Assembly (NCBI RefSeq): GCF_015351765.1
Contig: NZ_JADKQA010000002.1
Location: 1-50,658, forward strand
Source: Clostridium vitabionis
Lineage (GTDB): Bacteria; Bacillota; Clostridia; Lachnospirales; Lachnospiraceae
DNA: 50,658 nt
Direction: 5' to 3'
Shown here: positions 25,217-34,364 of the stretch, one piece after another
How positions within the stretch are numbered: the first letter of the stretch is position 1
Layout of the letters: each line of letters opens with the position of its first letter
The notes under the pieces: generated by a model
Databases searched by the model: none
Told to the model about the DNA's origin: nothing
The model's input: only the letters and a program-made list of their open reading frames with translations
Made by a program: the position numbers and the translations under genes

Positions 25217-27843
25217 TTCACACCTCCAACGATGCGGCGCATTGCGTCGCGCTGTGTCCTTGCCACCTCGGACGGGGTCGCTGTCGGGACGTTGTATGTG
25301 TTGTTCTGTTCCATCCTGTTGTCGTTGTACACCGTCGTTCCGCCTCCGGTTCCTGCCAATGCCGCGGACGCGTGCATGTTCACATCGCCTAGCGATGCAT
25401 TGACTGCCGTCTGCATTTCATCAACAAGGGCGGCAGAGCTGTCACGGACGGTTTTCATTATGTTAGGCATCGACTTGACAATGCCTTGGCCGACGCCCGG
25501 CATGATCCAGCGCCCGACCTCGTCGCGGAATTTACGCGACGGCGAGCCAATTCCGAGCGCGCCCTTCGCCGCATCCAACATGCTTGTTGCGAGGTGTGAA
25601 ACCTTGTCTTTCAGCCAATCCCACCCGGACGAAATGCCATTCCATATCCCGGAAACAATGTTCGACCCGATTTCCTTCATTTTGTCAGGCAACGATTTGA
25701 CACCGTCGACAACCGCATTGAATAGCTGTTTCGCTGCCGCAGCGCCTTTTGTCGCAAGGTCTCCACCCCATGAGACGACCTTTGCCGCGGCCTGAGACAG
25801 AAATTCCCATATTTTGCCCGGAAGCTGCATCATCCACGACGCAATCTTGGATAGCATGTTTGACATGGCTGTTGATGCGTTCGTCACCATGTTGACGCCC
25901 CACGTCACAACGCGGGTTGCCGCCTGAATGAGCCAGTTCCATATTTGGCCCGGCAACTGCGAAACCCATGTAACAACCGTGGACAGCATGTTCGACATAG
26001 CTGTCGCTGCCGACGTGACGACCTGCACGCCCCATTGAACGAACCTGTTCCATGCCTGAACGAGCCAGTTCCATATGTTGCCCGGCAGCTCGGACATCCA
26101 TTGAATTGCTGTTTGCAGCATAGACGACATCGACTGCCCGACCGATTGCAGCACCTGCCCGCCCCATTCCGCGAAGTTCTGAAGGGCATCCGACAACCAC
26201 TGCCAGATGATACCGGGCAGCTGTGAAATCCATTGCCCGATGTTCTGAATCCATTGCGGGCAATTTTCCGCGATCCACTGCAATAGCTGCGCGCCAAGGT
26301 CGGCGAAGCACTGCAAGATTTGCTGCAACCCGGCGACGATGGCCGGAAGGTTTTCTATGATGCCCTGCACCAGTGCAATAATGATTTGCGCGGCGCATTC
26401 AATAATTTGCGGGAGGCATTCTGTCAGTACCTGGACAATAGTCGTTATGATCTGCGGAATAGCCGCGATCAGCACCGGCAACGCGTTGATGACTCCCTGC
26501 GCCAAACCCTGAACAATCGCAAGGGCCGCCGTGATTAGCTGCGGAAGATTCTCAATCAGCGTTTGCCCGATGTATAAAACCAGCTGCCAGATTGCCGGAA
26601 CCAGTTTCGGGAGGGCCTGCGCAATCCCGGTCGCGAGGCCGGTAATTATTGTCATCGCTGACTGAACGAATTTTTCAAATCCGCCTGAATCAATAAATCC
26701 GGTTATGCCCGTTGCGATCTGGTCGGCAATCCCGGCGAAATCGAATGACATCACGATGTCTGCTAGCGACGACATCATATCAAGCACCGCCTGCCCGATT
26801 ATCGGAAGTGCATCTCCAATCACGGAAATAAGTTCCGGTATTGCCGAAACAATGGATTGTATCAATGCGGTGATGCCATTCACAACAGCGGGCAGCAGGC
26901 TTTGAATCAGCTTCGGGATTTGTTTCCCAATCGCTGAAATGACTTTCGGCAATGCAGTAGCGAGCCGAGGGATGATTTCTGTCGCCGCGTTTACGATGTT
27001 TGTTGCCGCCGTGCTGAATGCATCCGCGAACTGATCCGCGTCGCCGGTCCCGGCCATGAGGTTGTCCCATGCCGCCTTTGCGGAATTCATGGAACCTTCG
27101 ATTGTGGTCGACGCCTCCTTCGCCGTCGTTCCGGTGATGCCTAGTTCGCCCTGGATGACGTGGATTGCGGAATACACATCCGACAGGTTGTTGATGTCGT
27201 ACTTGACGCCGGTTATTTTCTGTGCGTCGGACAGCAGCCGCTCCATTTCGGATTTTGTTCCGCCATATCCGAGTTTCAGGTTGTCCAGCATCGTATAATT
27301 CTGCTTTGCGAACCCCTGATATGCGGTTTGTATCGATCCCATGTCGGTGCCCATCTTGTTGGCATTGTCCGACATGTCTTGCATCGCGGTGTCGGCTACT
27401 TTTGCCGCTTCCGTCGAATCTGATGTCGATTGTTTCAGGGCAGCGGCAAACGATGTCACGGTTTGCATGTAGTCGTTCGCCGACATGCCGCAGGTTTGAT
27501 ATGCCTTGTCGGCGTTATCGAGGACGAGGTTCTGCGCCTGGTCTAACTGCGTCCATTGGTCGCGGACCTCGTCAACCGATTTCCCGTTCGACGCTGCAAA
27601 TTCCTCCAGCGATTGCCCGGCATTTCCGAACAGGGTCTGCACGCCGCCGACGTTTTGCTCCAGCGATGAAACCGAATCGAGGGCGCTTTTCCCGATTTCC
27701 GTCAGGGAATCAAACGCCTTTGTCATCAGGTTTCCGGTGAATACGCCGAGAGCCGATTGCGCGGCCGCTCCGATTTTTCCAAGCCCTCCGGTAAATCCGG
27801 AAGGATCCATTTTTGTATCAAATGTTAAAGAGCCATCAGCCAT
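25213..27843 (-). CDS. Tail tape measure protein
   Basis: 876 residues, the longest phage gene. N-terminal FTGGLGKIGAAAQSALG and the region with SANDYMQTVTSFAAALK are typical, followed by a hydrophobic central stretch (about 300-530) and repeated W-x-Q-LPGxIWNWL units (about 540-760, roughly every 38 residues, interspersed with AMSNML). It sets tail length; by family estimate ~0.15 nm per residue, this predicts a tail near 130 nm. The C-terminal GIGSPSRKFRDEVG is a common tape-measure end. Confidence 0.93.
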   Translation of the reverse strand: MADGSLTFDTKMDPSGFTGGLGKIGAAAQSALGVFTGNLMTKAFDSLTEIGKSALDSVSSLEQNVGGVQTLFGNAGQSLEEFAASNGKSVDEVRDQWTQLDQAQNLVLDNADKAYQTCGMSANDYMQTVTSFAAALKQSTSDSTEAAKVADTAMQDMSDNANKMGTDMGSIQTAYQGFAKQNYTMLDNLKLGYGGTKSEMERLLSDAQKITGVKYDINNLSDVYSAIHVIQGELGITGTTAKEASTTIEGSMNSAKAAWDNLMAGTGDADQFADAFSTAATNIVNAATEIIPRLATALPKVISAIGKQIPKLIQSLLPAVVNGITALIQSIVSAIPELISVIGDALPIIGQAVLDMMSSLADIVMSFDFAGIADQIATGITGFIDSGGFEKFVQSAMTIITGLATGIAQALPKLVPAIWQLVLYIGQTLIENLPQLITAALAIVQGLAQGVINALPVLIAAIPQIITTIVQVLTECLPQIIECAAQIIIALVQGIIENLPAIVAGLQQILQCFADLGAQLLQWIAENCPQWIQNIGQWISQLPGIIWQWLSDALQNFAEWGGQVLQSVGQSMSSMLQTAIQWMSELPGNIWNWLVQAWNRFVQWGVQVVTSAATAMSNMLSTVVTWVSQLPGQIWNWLIQAATRVVTWGVNMVTNASTAMSNMLSKIASWMMQLPGKIWEFLSQAAAKVVSWGGDLATKGAAAAKQLFNAVVDGVKSLPDKMKEIGSNIVSGIWNGISSGWDWLKDKVSHLATSMLDAAKGALGIGSPSRKFRDEVGRWIMPGVGQGIVKSMPNIMKTVRDSSAALVDEMQTAVNASLGDVNMHASAALAGTGGGTTVYNDNRMEQNNTYNVPTATPSEVARTQRDAMRRIVGGVK

Positions 27844-28456
27844 TTTTACTGTTCCTCAATAATGATTCAGGGTTTCCCCCTCGCATCAATAGAGCAGTAA
27901 GGTCAGCTTCCTGCGGCGATTGCGTGTACTCGTCCGGCAGCGCATATATTCGTTTCATCCGTTGGATATGATCCCGTTGTTCCTTGCTACAATGTTTTGG
28001 AATCCGCATTGTTCTGTATCCAATGATTTTTACGATCTGCGTTGTTTCCGGGAGCGCACGAAATAGCGCGTGGAACTGCCACCAATGGAGATTTTTTTGT
28101 GTCAGGTCGATGCCGTATGCCTCCATGAATCCGGCATAAATGTAATCGGCATCGTATTCATACGAGAACGACCGTTTCCCCGGTTCGCCCTCGTCATCAT
28201 TTTTTGGCAATGGCTTATCATCACCGCACCGGTAAAACCACAATGCGGCCTCCGCAGCCGGTTTAACTGTTTCTTCCGTCAATTCGATGCGCGGGAAATA
28301 TAGCCCAAGCATCGTTATGACCTTCTCCTCGTCCGACATCGTCGCGTCGTTTATGGCTTCCTCGAAAAGGATCCCCGTCCGGAATCCTGCTTCTATCGGG
28401 ACCTTCTCCCCGGCGATGTTGACCGTTTCCGGAAGCCCATCGATCAGAAGATTCAC
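27836..28456 (-). CDS. Phage Gp15-family protein (tail assembly)
   Basis: 206 residues with the Gp15 (PF06854) pattern: NLLIDGLPETVNIAGEKVPIEAGFRTGILFEE and DYIYAGFMEAYGIDLT…LHWWQFHALFRALP. I place the start at GTG 28456, which overlaps the upstream TGA (GTGA) and has GGAAG upstream; a TTG at 28471 is possible. Position right before the tape measure suggests a tail-assembly chaperone. Confidence 0.85.
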   Translation of the reverse strand: MNLLIDGLPETVNIAGEKVPIEAGFRTGILFEEAINDATMSDEEKVITMLGLYFPRIELTEETVKPAAEAALWFYRCGDDKPLPKNDDEGEPGKRSFSYEYDADYIYAGFMEAYGIDLTQKNLHWWQFHALFRALPETTQIVKIIGYRTMRIPKHCSKEQRDHIQRMKRIYALPDEYTQSPQEADLTALLMRGGNPESLLRNSKNG

Positions 28457-28827
28457 TTCTTGCGCTTCCAATCCGGACGGTACGGAACCGTGTTTCTCTG
28501 CGTGTAGCGATTTAGAAAATCGTTCTGATCCTTACGGTACTGGCGCGCACAATCCGCAAGGTCGGCGATTGCCCGCAGATGGTCCTTCAGATTGTGATTA
28601 TCCGGCCCGAAAATGTCATCAGCCGTACCGCGCCCGAAGATTTCATCCACGCATTCGCGCACAACCTGAATCTGCGCCCGCATTGCATCACCAACCTTCT
28701 TGTAGTGCTGGTTTTTTCCAGCCTCGGCGCGATCCTTCATGTGAATCATTGCGCTTTCGTATCGGTCCATGAAATCCGCATCGTAAAAATCCCCTTCGAG
28801 TTCCTTGCCGTTGATAACGATTGCCAT
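28453..28827 (-). CDS. Tail-assembly chaperone-like phage protein
   Basis: 124 residues, starting MAIVINGKELEGDFYDADFMDRYE, with a helical body. Genes of this size and position between the major tail protein and Gp15 act as tail chaperones (G-type) in siphoviruses; I recognise the pattern of uncharacterised DUF6673-type proteins. AAGGAG precedes the start. No clear slippery frameshift heptamer was seen between this gene and the Gp15 gene, which overlap by four bases. Confidence 0.7.
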   Translation of the reverse strand: MAIVINGKELEGDFYDADFMDRYESAMIHMKDRAEAGKNQHYKKVGDAMRAQIQVVRECVDEIFGRGTADDIFGPDNHNLKDHLRAIADLADCARQYRKDQNDFLNRYTQRNTVPYRPDWKRKK

Positions 28828-28852
28828 ATTCTTTTTCTCCTTGGTCGACGCA

Positions 28853-28896
28853 TAAAAATAACGGGCATAGGCCGCGTCGTTGGTCTATACCCGTTC
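28853..28896 (-). terminator. Terminator after the major tail protein gene
   Basis: Minus-strand hairpin AACGGGTATAG…CTATGCCCGTT (28860-28896, one mismatch) followed by TTTTTA. It lies between the major tail and chaperone genes and probably lets the abundant tail-tube transcript be made in excess, with partial read-through. Confidence 0.7.
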
Positions 28897-28925
28897 TGCC
28901 ATGTAATCGGTCAGCGAATTATCAA

Positions 28926-29447
28926 TCAGGCGTCATATGTTCCTTCGAACGTGCCCTCCGTGAACGCCTTTGCCACGGTGTCGAATTTGCCGAGAACCGG
29001 GTCCCCGACTGCGTGAAGGGTTCCGGAAACGGAATTCTTTCCGCCGCCGTCGCCTTCGTAATCGGAAACCTCATTCGCAACAATGAACTTTCGTGCCATG
29101 TACTCGGCCTTTGTGTCGCTCGCCGTGCCGACAGGGTTGTAAAGGTCGACGCGGACATATTCATGCTGCGCGTCTGCGCCGGTCAGATGGTTTCGCCCAT
29201 CTTTCCACAGGGCCGTAATGGCCTTCTGCGACGGGATGTGATTCGCCTCATATGAAAATTCGGTTTCGTATCCCGTGATGTCGGTCGAGGACGAAGATTC
29301 GTTGATGTATGTCGTCGAATCCGTCTGCGCCGAAGGAGATTCATTCAGGGATGTGAAGCCTGTTCCCATCAGCTCGAACGTATCATCGACCTTCAGATAA
29401 TCTGCGATCTTGTTTCGCATAACGACAGCTCTTTCGGTGTCTGCCAT
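28926..29447 (-). CDS. Major tail protein
   Basis: 173 residues with the phi13-type tail-tube pattern (ELMGTGFTSLNESPSAQTDSTTYINESSSSTDITGYETEF, AEYMARKFIVANEVSDYEGDGGGKNSVSGTLHAVGD). Forms the tail tube. GGAGG precedes ATG. It is followed by a terminator, as expected for a highly expressed structural gene. Confidence 0.9.
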   Translation of the reverse strand: MADTERAVVMRNKIADYLKVDDTFELMGTGFTSLNESPSAQTDSTTYINESSSSTDITGYETEFSYEANHIPSQKAITALWKDGRNHLTGADAQHEYVRVDLYNPVGTASDTKAEYMARKFIVANEVSDYEGDGGGKNSVSGTLHAVGDPVLGKFDTVAKAFTEGTFEGTYDA

Positions 29448-29448
29448 G

Positions 29449-29874
29449 TCATACCTCCTTCATGTATTTCAGTGATAATTGAATCTGATAACGTGCATTC
29501 CGCATCGCCGTATCAAACAGATAGCCCGGCGCCTGAATTTCTAGCGTTTCCGGGATGCATCCGTCCGGCATATCCGGCAGTATTCCGGCTTTGTTCTGTG
29601 ATTCTATCCAATCGGCCAGTTTTTCATAGAATGTCGAATTCTGGATGTTCTGCAACCGATCCATGGAATAGTATTCGCGTGAACCGAAATTGAACTGGTA
29701 TTGTCGCTCCGACGATCCGTCGATGTATGTCTGAATGATCGGCGACGTGATAGCCGGTTCGATGGTGTACTCGACCGGGGCATCGCCGAGGGCATCGACG
29801 CGGAACACGCCATCGCTAAGCAAAGGGCAGGCCATGAAATAATCAACCAGCCCCTGAATGATGGAATCGGTCAT
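29449..29874 (-). CDS. Minor capsid/tail terminator protein
   Basis: 141 residues resembling the Minor_capsid_3 family (PF12691), which corresponds to tail-terminator or joining proteins: TDSIIQGLVDYFMACPLL and the EYTIEP…YIDGSSERQYQFNFGSREYYSMD region. GGAGG before ATG; start overlaps the upstream stop (ATGA). Confidence 0.75.
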   Translation of the reverse strand: MTDSIIQGLVDYFMACPLLSDGVFRVDALGDAPVEYTIEPAITSPIIQTYIDGSSERQYQFNFGSREYYSMDRLQNIQNSTFYEKLADWIESQNKAGILPDMPDGCIPETLEIQAPGYLFDTAMRNARYQIQLSLKYMKEV

Positions 29875-30251
29875 TTGACCTCCTTCCCGGCGGCACGCAG
29901 AATATCGGCCTTGTGCGCTGCTTTCATTGTTTCAAACCACATTCCCTTTGCCTGCGGGTGCGCGGGCGATCCGCCCTGATTGTTGTAATACTGGCGCCGT
30001 GCATATGGCGCAGCATAAACAATCTCCCCGGAACCGATGACCGTTCCGAGCGTGGCGGATTTTATCATTGCTCCGGTCCGCATCGGCGTGAGAGGGTTCA
30101 TGAATCGCAGACACTCGGAATCAATGATTTCCTGCGCCTTGTCAAACTTCCCGCTCATTTTCTCGCCGAATCCGTCGTTCCAGACCAGCTTCGCCGTTCC
30201 GCCTTTTGTTTCGATTATGCAGCCGCGCGGCGTTTCGATTTTGAATGCCAT
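29871..30251 (-). CDS. Minor capsid protein (Minor_capsid_2-like, neck)
   Basis: 126 residues from ATG 30251 (GGAGG upstream). TPMRTGAMIKSAT and YAAPYARRQYYNNQGGSPAHPQAKGMWFE match the Minor_capsid_2/HK97-gp10-type neck family: the hallmark is a Gly-Ala after RTG and the YARxxYYN block. Longer in-frame extension to 30356 overlaps the preceding gene and has no ribosome site. Confidence 0.8.
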   Translation of the reverse strand: MAFKIETPRGCIIETKGGTAKLVWNDGFGEKMSGKFDKAQEIIDSECLRFMNPLTPMRTGAMIKSATLGTVIGSGEIVYAAPYARRQYYNNQGGSPAHPQAKGMWFETMKAAHKADILRAAGKEVK

Positions 30252-30685
30252 TATCTGCCTCCGATCCGCCAATGTTTCGTCGAATCGCAGCCGCGGGCGG
30301 TGTTGTCGGCGTAATCCGTTATGGAAATCATTTTTATTCCAGCGCTTGACGCCCATTCAGATGCCTCTGCGCGCGTCAGAATCGCCGTATTTCCCGCGTA
30401 AGCTCCGATGGCGATTAAGTCACCATGTCTAATCGTCCACGTGCTGGAATCGCCATTGTAGCGTTCCTCAGGCACATATTTCCGCCTGCCATCGATCTCC
30501 GCGCCGAGATATGGGATCCTGATTTTGTATGCCGACTGATCCGTCAATACACCGTCATTCGTGTTCACCGTTTCGGATGCGTAGAATGACACGTTCCGAA
30601 TCACCGTCGGGATGAATTTTTCATTCCGTGTCGTTTTGTCGTACACGGCGTTGAATATTGTGATGTCTGCGTTTGTCGTCATCAT
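30251..30685 (-). CDS. Head-closure/minor capsid protein
   Basis: 144 residues starting MMTTNADITIFNAVYDK. Pattern NDGVLTDQSAYKIRIPY … YNGDSSTWTIRHGDLIAIG … GIKMISITDYADN is that of uncharacterised phage head-closure proteins (DUF6751 type) located at this position in Firmicute phages. Start overlaps the preceding stop; ends one base into the next start. Confidence 0.7.
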   Translation of the reverse strand: MMTTNADITIFNAVYDKTTRNEKFIPTVIRNVSFYASETVNTNDGVLTDQSAYKIRIPYLGAEIDGRRKYVPEERYNGDSSTWTIRHGDLIAIGAYAGNTAILTRAEASEWASSAGIKMISITDYADNTARGCDSTKHWRIGGR

Positions 30686-31074
30686 TCCACCCCGAAATCC
30701 ATCAGCCCGGTTTGAGACAGATATACATATGCCGCCTGGTACAAACTTTTTTCTGTGATTGATTCCCGATCCGCTTCGGATGCCGACGCGAACGAAACGG
30801 AATACCCGTCGTTTGATTCGCTGGCGATTTCCCGCCCATCGTGTGACGATTTCCGTTTTTCCACCAGATACATAATGTCGGCCATAGAACAAACGGCCAG
30901 ACGGACCGCCGCGGCGTATGATTCGCCGTCAAAATCCGTCTGGTCGATTCGTTTCATGGTGTAGCAGTCCAGTTTTTCACTGGCCCGCGTCGCTAACCGG
31001 TTGAACGCCTCCTCGCCGGTGATCCGGTCGCCGCAATATGTTTCATGATAGAAATTATATTCGGCGTATCTCAT
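30682..31074 (-). CDS. Head-tail connector protein
   Basis: 130 residues starting MRYAEYNFYHETYCG; helical with conserved-looking AAAVRLAVCSMADIMYLVEK. Size and location directly after the major capsid gene match gp6-like connector proteins. The start at 31074 directly abuts the capsid stop. No single motif decides the assignment. Confidence 0.7.
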   Translation of the reverse strand: MRYAEYNFYHETYCGDRITGEEAFNRLATRASEKLDCYTMKRIDQTDFDGESYAAAVRLAVCSMADIMYLVEKRKSSHDGREIASESNDGYSVSFASASEADRESITEKSLYQAAYVYLSQTGLMDFGVE

Positions 31075-31910
31075 CAAGCTGCGGCAACGGTATGCGCATA
31101 GATTCCGAGCTTCTTGTTGTCGTATACCTCGGCGATGCCGACAGTACGATAGCCGAACTTCCATGCGTCCGCGTCCGGGTTGTTGTCCGGGGTGACGATC
31201 TTCGAAACCGTGTGCTTCTGGAACTGCATCACGGCGGCCTTATCAGCTGCGAGGAAGTTGATTGCCTGTGTTCCGGTGAATCCGTCCGCGCCGAGCTTTA
31301 CAGTCTTGAACATGCGGGCGGTCGGAACAGTAACAATTCCGGCCCAGTCCTCCATAGCGCGACGGGATGCGGTCGTGTCGAGGTCGTCGATCATGCCGCG
31401 AAGGTCCGCCGTGATGAACAGGTAGCATGTCGCGATGTTCGCCTCGGAATCAATGATCTTCCTTTTTGCGGTAGACACGGCATCAAGTGCCGCCTTCCCG
31501 GTCGTCAGGGTTCCGGTGACTGCGGTTCCCGCTGCGTTTGCATACGCACCGATTCGGTACGCATCAAGTTCCGGAACAACCTTTGTCCTGACGAATTCCG
31601 CAGACAGCTTGGAAAACGCGCCGAGGGATTCCTCCTCGTCCTCTGCATCGACCGTGAACATTCGGCCTCGGTCATACTCGCACTTCTTCGTCTCGTACTC
31701 AAACGTGACGTTGCCGGACGTAAATCCAGCGTTGCGGTCATAGTCCGCAAGCCCGGACATGGACATCTTTGGAACGAGGATCTCGTTCGCATTTGCGCCC
31801 GCACGGACCAACGTGTTATCACCGTCGAGTACCGCCGTCAGGGACGCAAGCTTATACACCTCATCGAGTGCTTCGGAATAGTTCTTTCTAAGTGTGATAG
31901 TGTTTGGCAT
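31074..31910 (-). CDS. Major capsid protein
   Basis: 278 residues, beginning MPNTITLRKNYSEALDEVYK; segments FEYETKKCEYDRGRMFTVDAEDEE and DPAD-type end GYRTVGIAEVYDNKKLGIYAH are characteristic of Firmicute phage coat proteins with an HK97-like fold. Preceded by the scaffold gene and AAAGGAG. Confidence 0.88.
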   Translation of the reverse strand: MPNTITLRKNYSEALDEVYKLASLTAVLDGDNTLVRAGANANEILVPKMSMSGLADYDRNAGFTSGNVTFEYETKKCEYDRGRMFTVDAEDEEESLGAFSKLSAEFVRTKVVPELDAYRIGAYANAAGTAVTGTLTTGKAALDAVSTAKRKIIDSEANIATCYLFITADLRGMIDDLDTTASRRAMEDWAGIVTVPTARMFKTVKLGADGFTGTQAINFLAADKAAVMQFQKHTVSKIVTPDNNPDADAWKFGYRTVGIAEVYDNKKLGIYAHTVAAA

Positions 31911-31924
31911 TTTGTGAGCTCCTT

Positions 31925-32479
31925 TTACTCATTCTTTGCTGGCAATCCCATCGCCGCGCGGATGGCTGCGAGCGATCCGTTTTCACTGCCGCCGTTTCCT
32001 CCCGTCGGGTTTGTGGGATTCTTGTGAGGTTCGTCGGAACCGAACATGTATGCATCGGATTTCTTGACCGCATCAATGGCGTTTTTGATGTCCGCCGTCT
32101 GATCCTTTGACGCTTTCAGGGTGGCAATGTCAAGCAGGGACATAATCGCCTTCGGGTTGCGCCCGCCTGCTGCCGTGATTGCCGCGGTGATGTTGTCATT
32201 GAATGCACGTTCCGCCTCTTTTGCGGAATACTCGTCATCCTTTGCTTTCAGGTCCGCCTGCAGCTTGGAAATCTGCCCCTTCATTTCGTCGACGTTCACG
32301 CCGTCGAACTTCGCGAGTGATTCCTTCGCGGTGTCGAGCTGGGTTTTGTAATTGTCGCGTTCGGATTTCGCCTTATCGGTTTTGGCCTGTTCCGCGGCGA
32401 TGTCCTTCCCGTTTTCCGCCATGATCTTGTCGATAGCGTCCTGCTCAAGTCCTAATCCCTTCAGAAACTCAGTTTTCAT
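31925..32479 (-). CDS. Capsid scaffolding protein (GP20-like)
   Basis: 184 residues. A coiled-coil core (about 25-100, e.g. KAKSERDNYKTQLDTAKESLAK) followed by a Gly/Asn-rich linker and a short C-terminal helix, the layout of the Phage_GP20/DUF4355 scaffolds. Directs coat assembly and is absent from the mature head. AAAGGAG before the ATG; 14 bases from the capsid gene. Confidence 0.85.
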   Translation of the reverse strand: MKTEFLKGLGLEQDAIDKIMAENGKDIAAEQAKTDKAKSERDNYKTQLDTAKESLAKFDGVNVDEMKGQISKLQADLKAKDDEYSAKEAERAFNDNITAAITAAGGRNPKAIMSLLDIATLKASKDQTADIKNAIDAVKKSDAYMFGSDEPHKNPTNPTGGNGGSENGSLAAIRAAMGLPAKNE

Positions 32480-32570
32480 GTGTCTATTGCTCCTTTCACG
32501 TAATAGGTTGTTTTAGGGCTTTAACCGGCGCCCCGTGATTGACCGTTTTAGGCCTCATCGTCTGGCCATA

Positions 32571-32603
32571 TAAAAAGGCACCCGGCCTTTATGGTCGAGT
32601 GCC
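32571..32603 (-). terminator. Terminator between head-morphogenesis and scaffold genes
   Basis: Minus-strand GGCAC…GTGCC hairpin (32577-32603) with TTTTTA following. The 140-bp gap before the scaffold gene has no obvious consensus promoter, so downstream genes may depend on read-through, antitermination or an activated late promoter. Confidence 0.75.
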
Positions 32604-32619
32604 AATTCATCGCAATGTT

Positions 32620-32808
32620 TTAATATATGTCGTGCCATTTGCACGCGCGGCATGTTCCCTTCCAGCCGCGGTTCTTTGTGAAATCAGGCGGGATGTTCGG
32701 GGTTATTGCCCCCTCGACGATGTCCCGATTTTCGATGCAATCCCCCGCGTCAATTTCGTGTCCAACAAGAGGGCATTCCACCTTGTCCGGGTATTCATTG
32801 TTTGCCAT
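32620..32808 (-). CDS. Small cysteine-containing phage protein
   Basis: 62 residues with cysteines in CPLVGHE, GDC and CRAC, suggesting a small metal-binding fold. GGAGG upstream of ATG 32808; overlaps the minor capsid gene by 14 bases and is followed by a terminator. No family recognised. Confidence 0.65.
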   Translation of the reverse strand: MANNEYPDKVECPLVGHEIDAGDCIENRDIVEGAITPNIPPDFTKNRGWKGTCRACKWHDIY

Positions 32809-34363
32809 ATTGTTTCAATACCTCCATCGCGTTCTTAGCGTCTCCACTCACCTCATCGCCCATGAATGCGGTTCGTATGGTTTTGTTCTCCATGTTCACG
32901 TAAACAGCTCCGTTCATTGACGGGCTATAGTACCGCTCAAATTTACCGCCCCAAACCGTGACGGACACAGCTGCCGTTTTGATGATTTCACGCGCCTGTT
33001 CCTCGGTGACCTTATGGCCGCGTTCCCCGTTGATGTGAGCGTCATCAAATTTAAGTTCGTCAACGTCAATCTTCGTCGGTGTAATGTGCACATGCCCCTT
33101 TACGCCGCCTTTGTGTATCTCGCGGATGATGACGCCGTCGTATTTGTGCTTCTCGTATTGCCTGGCGGTCGGTGCAACCCTTCCGTTCAAATCATAATAA
33201 ATTCGTTCGCGCTGTTCAAGCATATTGAACATTGCGGAGAATTCCTTATATTCGTTCAGTTCCGCCTGATATTTGCAGCGCTCGATCATGATGTCGTCTT
33301 GGTCGGCGTCGGCCTCCTGCATCAGCTTAACCTTTTCGCGCTGTGCCCGCATGTTGGTTTCCATTCGGCGCTGTTTCTGCGTGGCCTCATAGGTATTGTA
33401 TTCATGGCCGCGGAATGATTTCTTTTCCGCCTCTCTGCGGTTCTGCGCCTCAAGCCACTCATCCGTATACGTCCGAGTGGAATCGTCGAAGAACAAATAG
33501 TATTCATGTCGGCAGTTCCAGCCGAGAAGCCCGTCGCCGGTTCCGAGGCCGCACACGGTTTCAAGCTGCTTCCGTGTGTATACCTTCCCTTGCCAGGCGG
33601 CGTGCTCCGGACGTGCGCCGACGTGCCACGATACCTCGAACTTATCGACGTGCAGCCGCTCTGCGTTCATATCCATGATATGACCGGTCAGCTGTGACGT
33701 TCCGGTCATGATGGCGCGCCGGGCGGCGACATCAATTCGGTTGTGCCATCCGGACGGATAATCAACGCCGAACGTGTTCTGCGGGTTCGTGCTGAATGGA
33801 TGGCTCGTTCGTAGCCCGGAATCCGTCAGCTGCTTACACACGCGTCGGATAACGGTGTTGTAATCAAACGCGCCGGATGTCATATCAACAACTGCCTGAT
33901 CCAGAATTTTGTTGTACGTGTCCGACAGCTCGGTGAACTGCGGACCGTTCCCGAAATCTATCATGAACCCCATCGAACGGGTGATATTCGTCAATTCCTC
34001 GGTTGAATTCTTTTTGATTGCCGCAACGATTTGCTGCAGTTTCAAATTATCTTCGTATTTGACGAATTTTCCGGTGATCTGCTCATATTTTGATTTGTTC
34101 GCCGTGTATTCATCCGCGACAACCTGTTTATACAGTTTGTCCACCTCACCGTCATCATACTGCACAGCCGACGCCACAATTTTTTTAATATCGCGCGACG
34201 ATTTTCCGAGGATCCGAATTCGTTCAATCTGCCAGTCTGCCGTGCTGGTGATTTTCCGTGCCTTCTTTATGCGGCGGACAATGTCGGACTGGATTTCGTA
34301 CTCGAGCGTCTGATAGCGCTTAACCAGTCCGGCATCAATCTGGTGCTGGTAGGATTCCCGCAT
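32795..34363 (-). CDS. Phage minor capsid protein 2 with extra C-terminal domain
   Basis: 522 residues. The first ~400 match Phage_min_cap2 (PF06152): YQTLEYEIQSDIVRRIKKARKIT, GVDYPSGWHNRIDVAARRAIMTGTSQL, HVGARPEHAAWQGKVYT and LLGWNCRHEYYLF. The last ~120 residues (from about GHVHITPTKIDVD) form a separate domain with YYSPSMNGAVYVN…IRTAF, resembling the PBECR nuclease-like domains attached to phage head proteins; this last assignment is tentative. Two bases separate it from the portal gene. Confidence 0.85.
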   Translation of the reverse strand: MRESYQHQIDAGLVKRYQTLEYEIQSDIVRRIKKARKITSTADWQIERIRILGKSSRDIKKIVASAVQYDDGEVDKLYKQVVADEYTANKSKYEQITGKFVKYEDNLKLQQIVAAIKKNSTEELTNITRSMGFMIDFGNGPQFTELSDTYNKILDQAVVDMTSGAFDYNTVIRRVCKQLTDSGLRTSHPFSTNPQNTFGVDYPSGWHNRIDVAARRAIMTGTSQLTGHIMDMNAERLHVDKFEVSWHVGARPEHAAWQGKVYTRKQLETVCGLGTGDGLLGWNCRHEYYLFFDDSTRTYTDEWLEAQNRREAEKKSFRGHEYNTYEATQKQRRMETNMRAQREKVKLMQEADADQDDIMIERCKYQAELNEYKEFSAMFNMLEQRERIYYDLNGRVAPTARQYEKHKYDGVIIREIHKGGVKGHVHITPTKIDVDELKFDDAHINGERGHKVTEEQAREIIKTAAVSVTVWGGKFERYYSPSMNGAVYVNMENKTIRTAFMGDEVSGDAKNAMEVLKQYGKQ

Positions 34364-34364
34364 A

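Noticed and set aside
28453-28471. Programmed frameshift between the two tail-chaperone genes
   Set aside because: No slippery heptamer was found near the overlap, and a GTGA-type overlap explains the arrangement.
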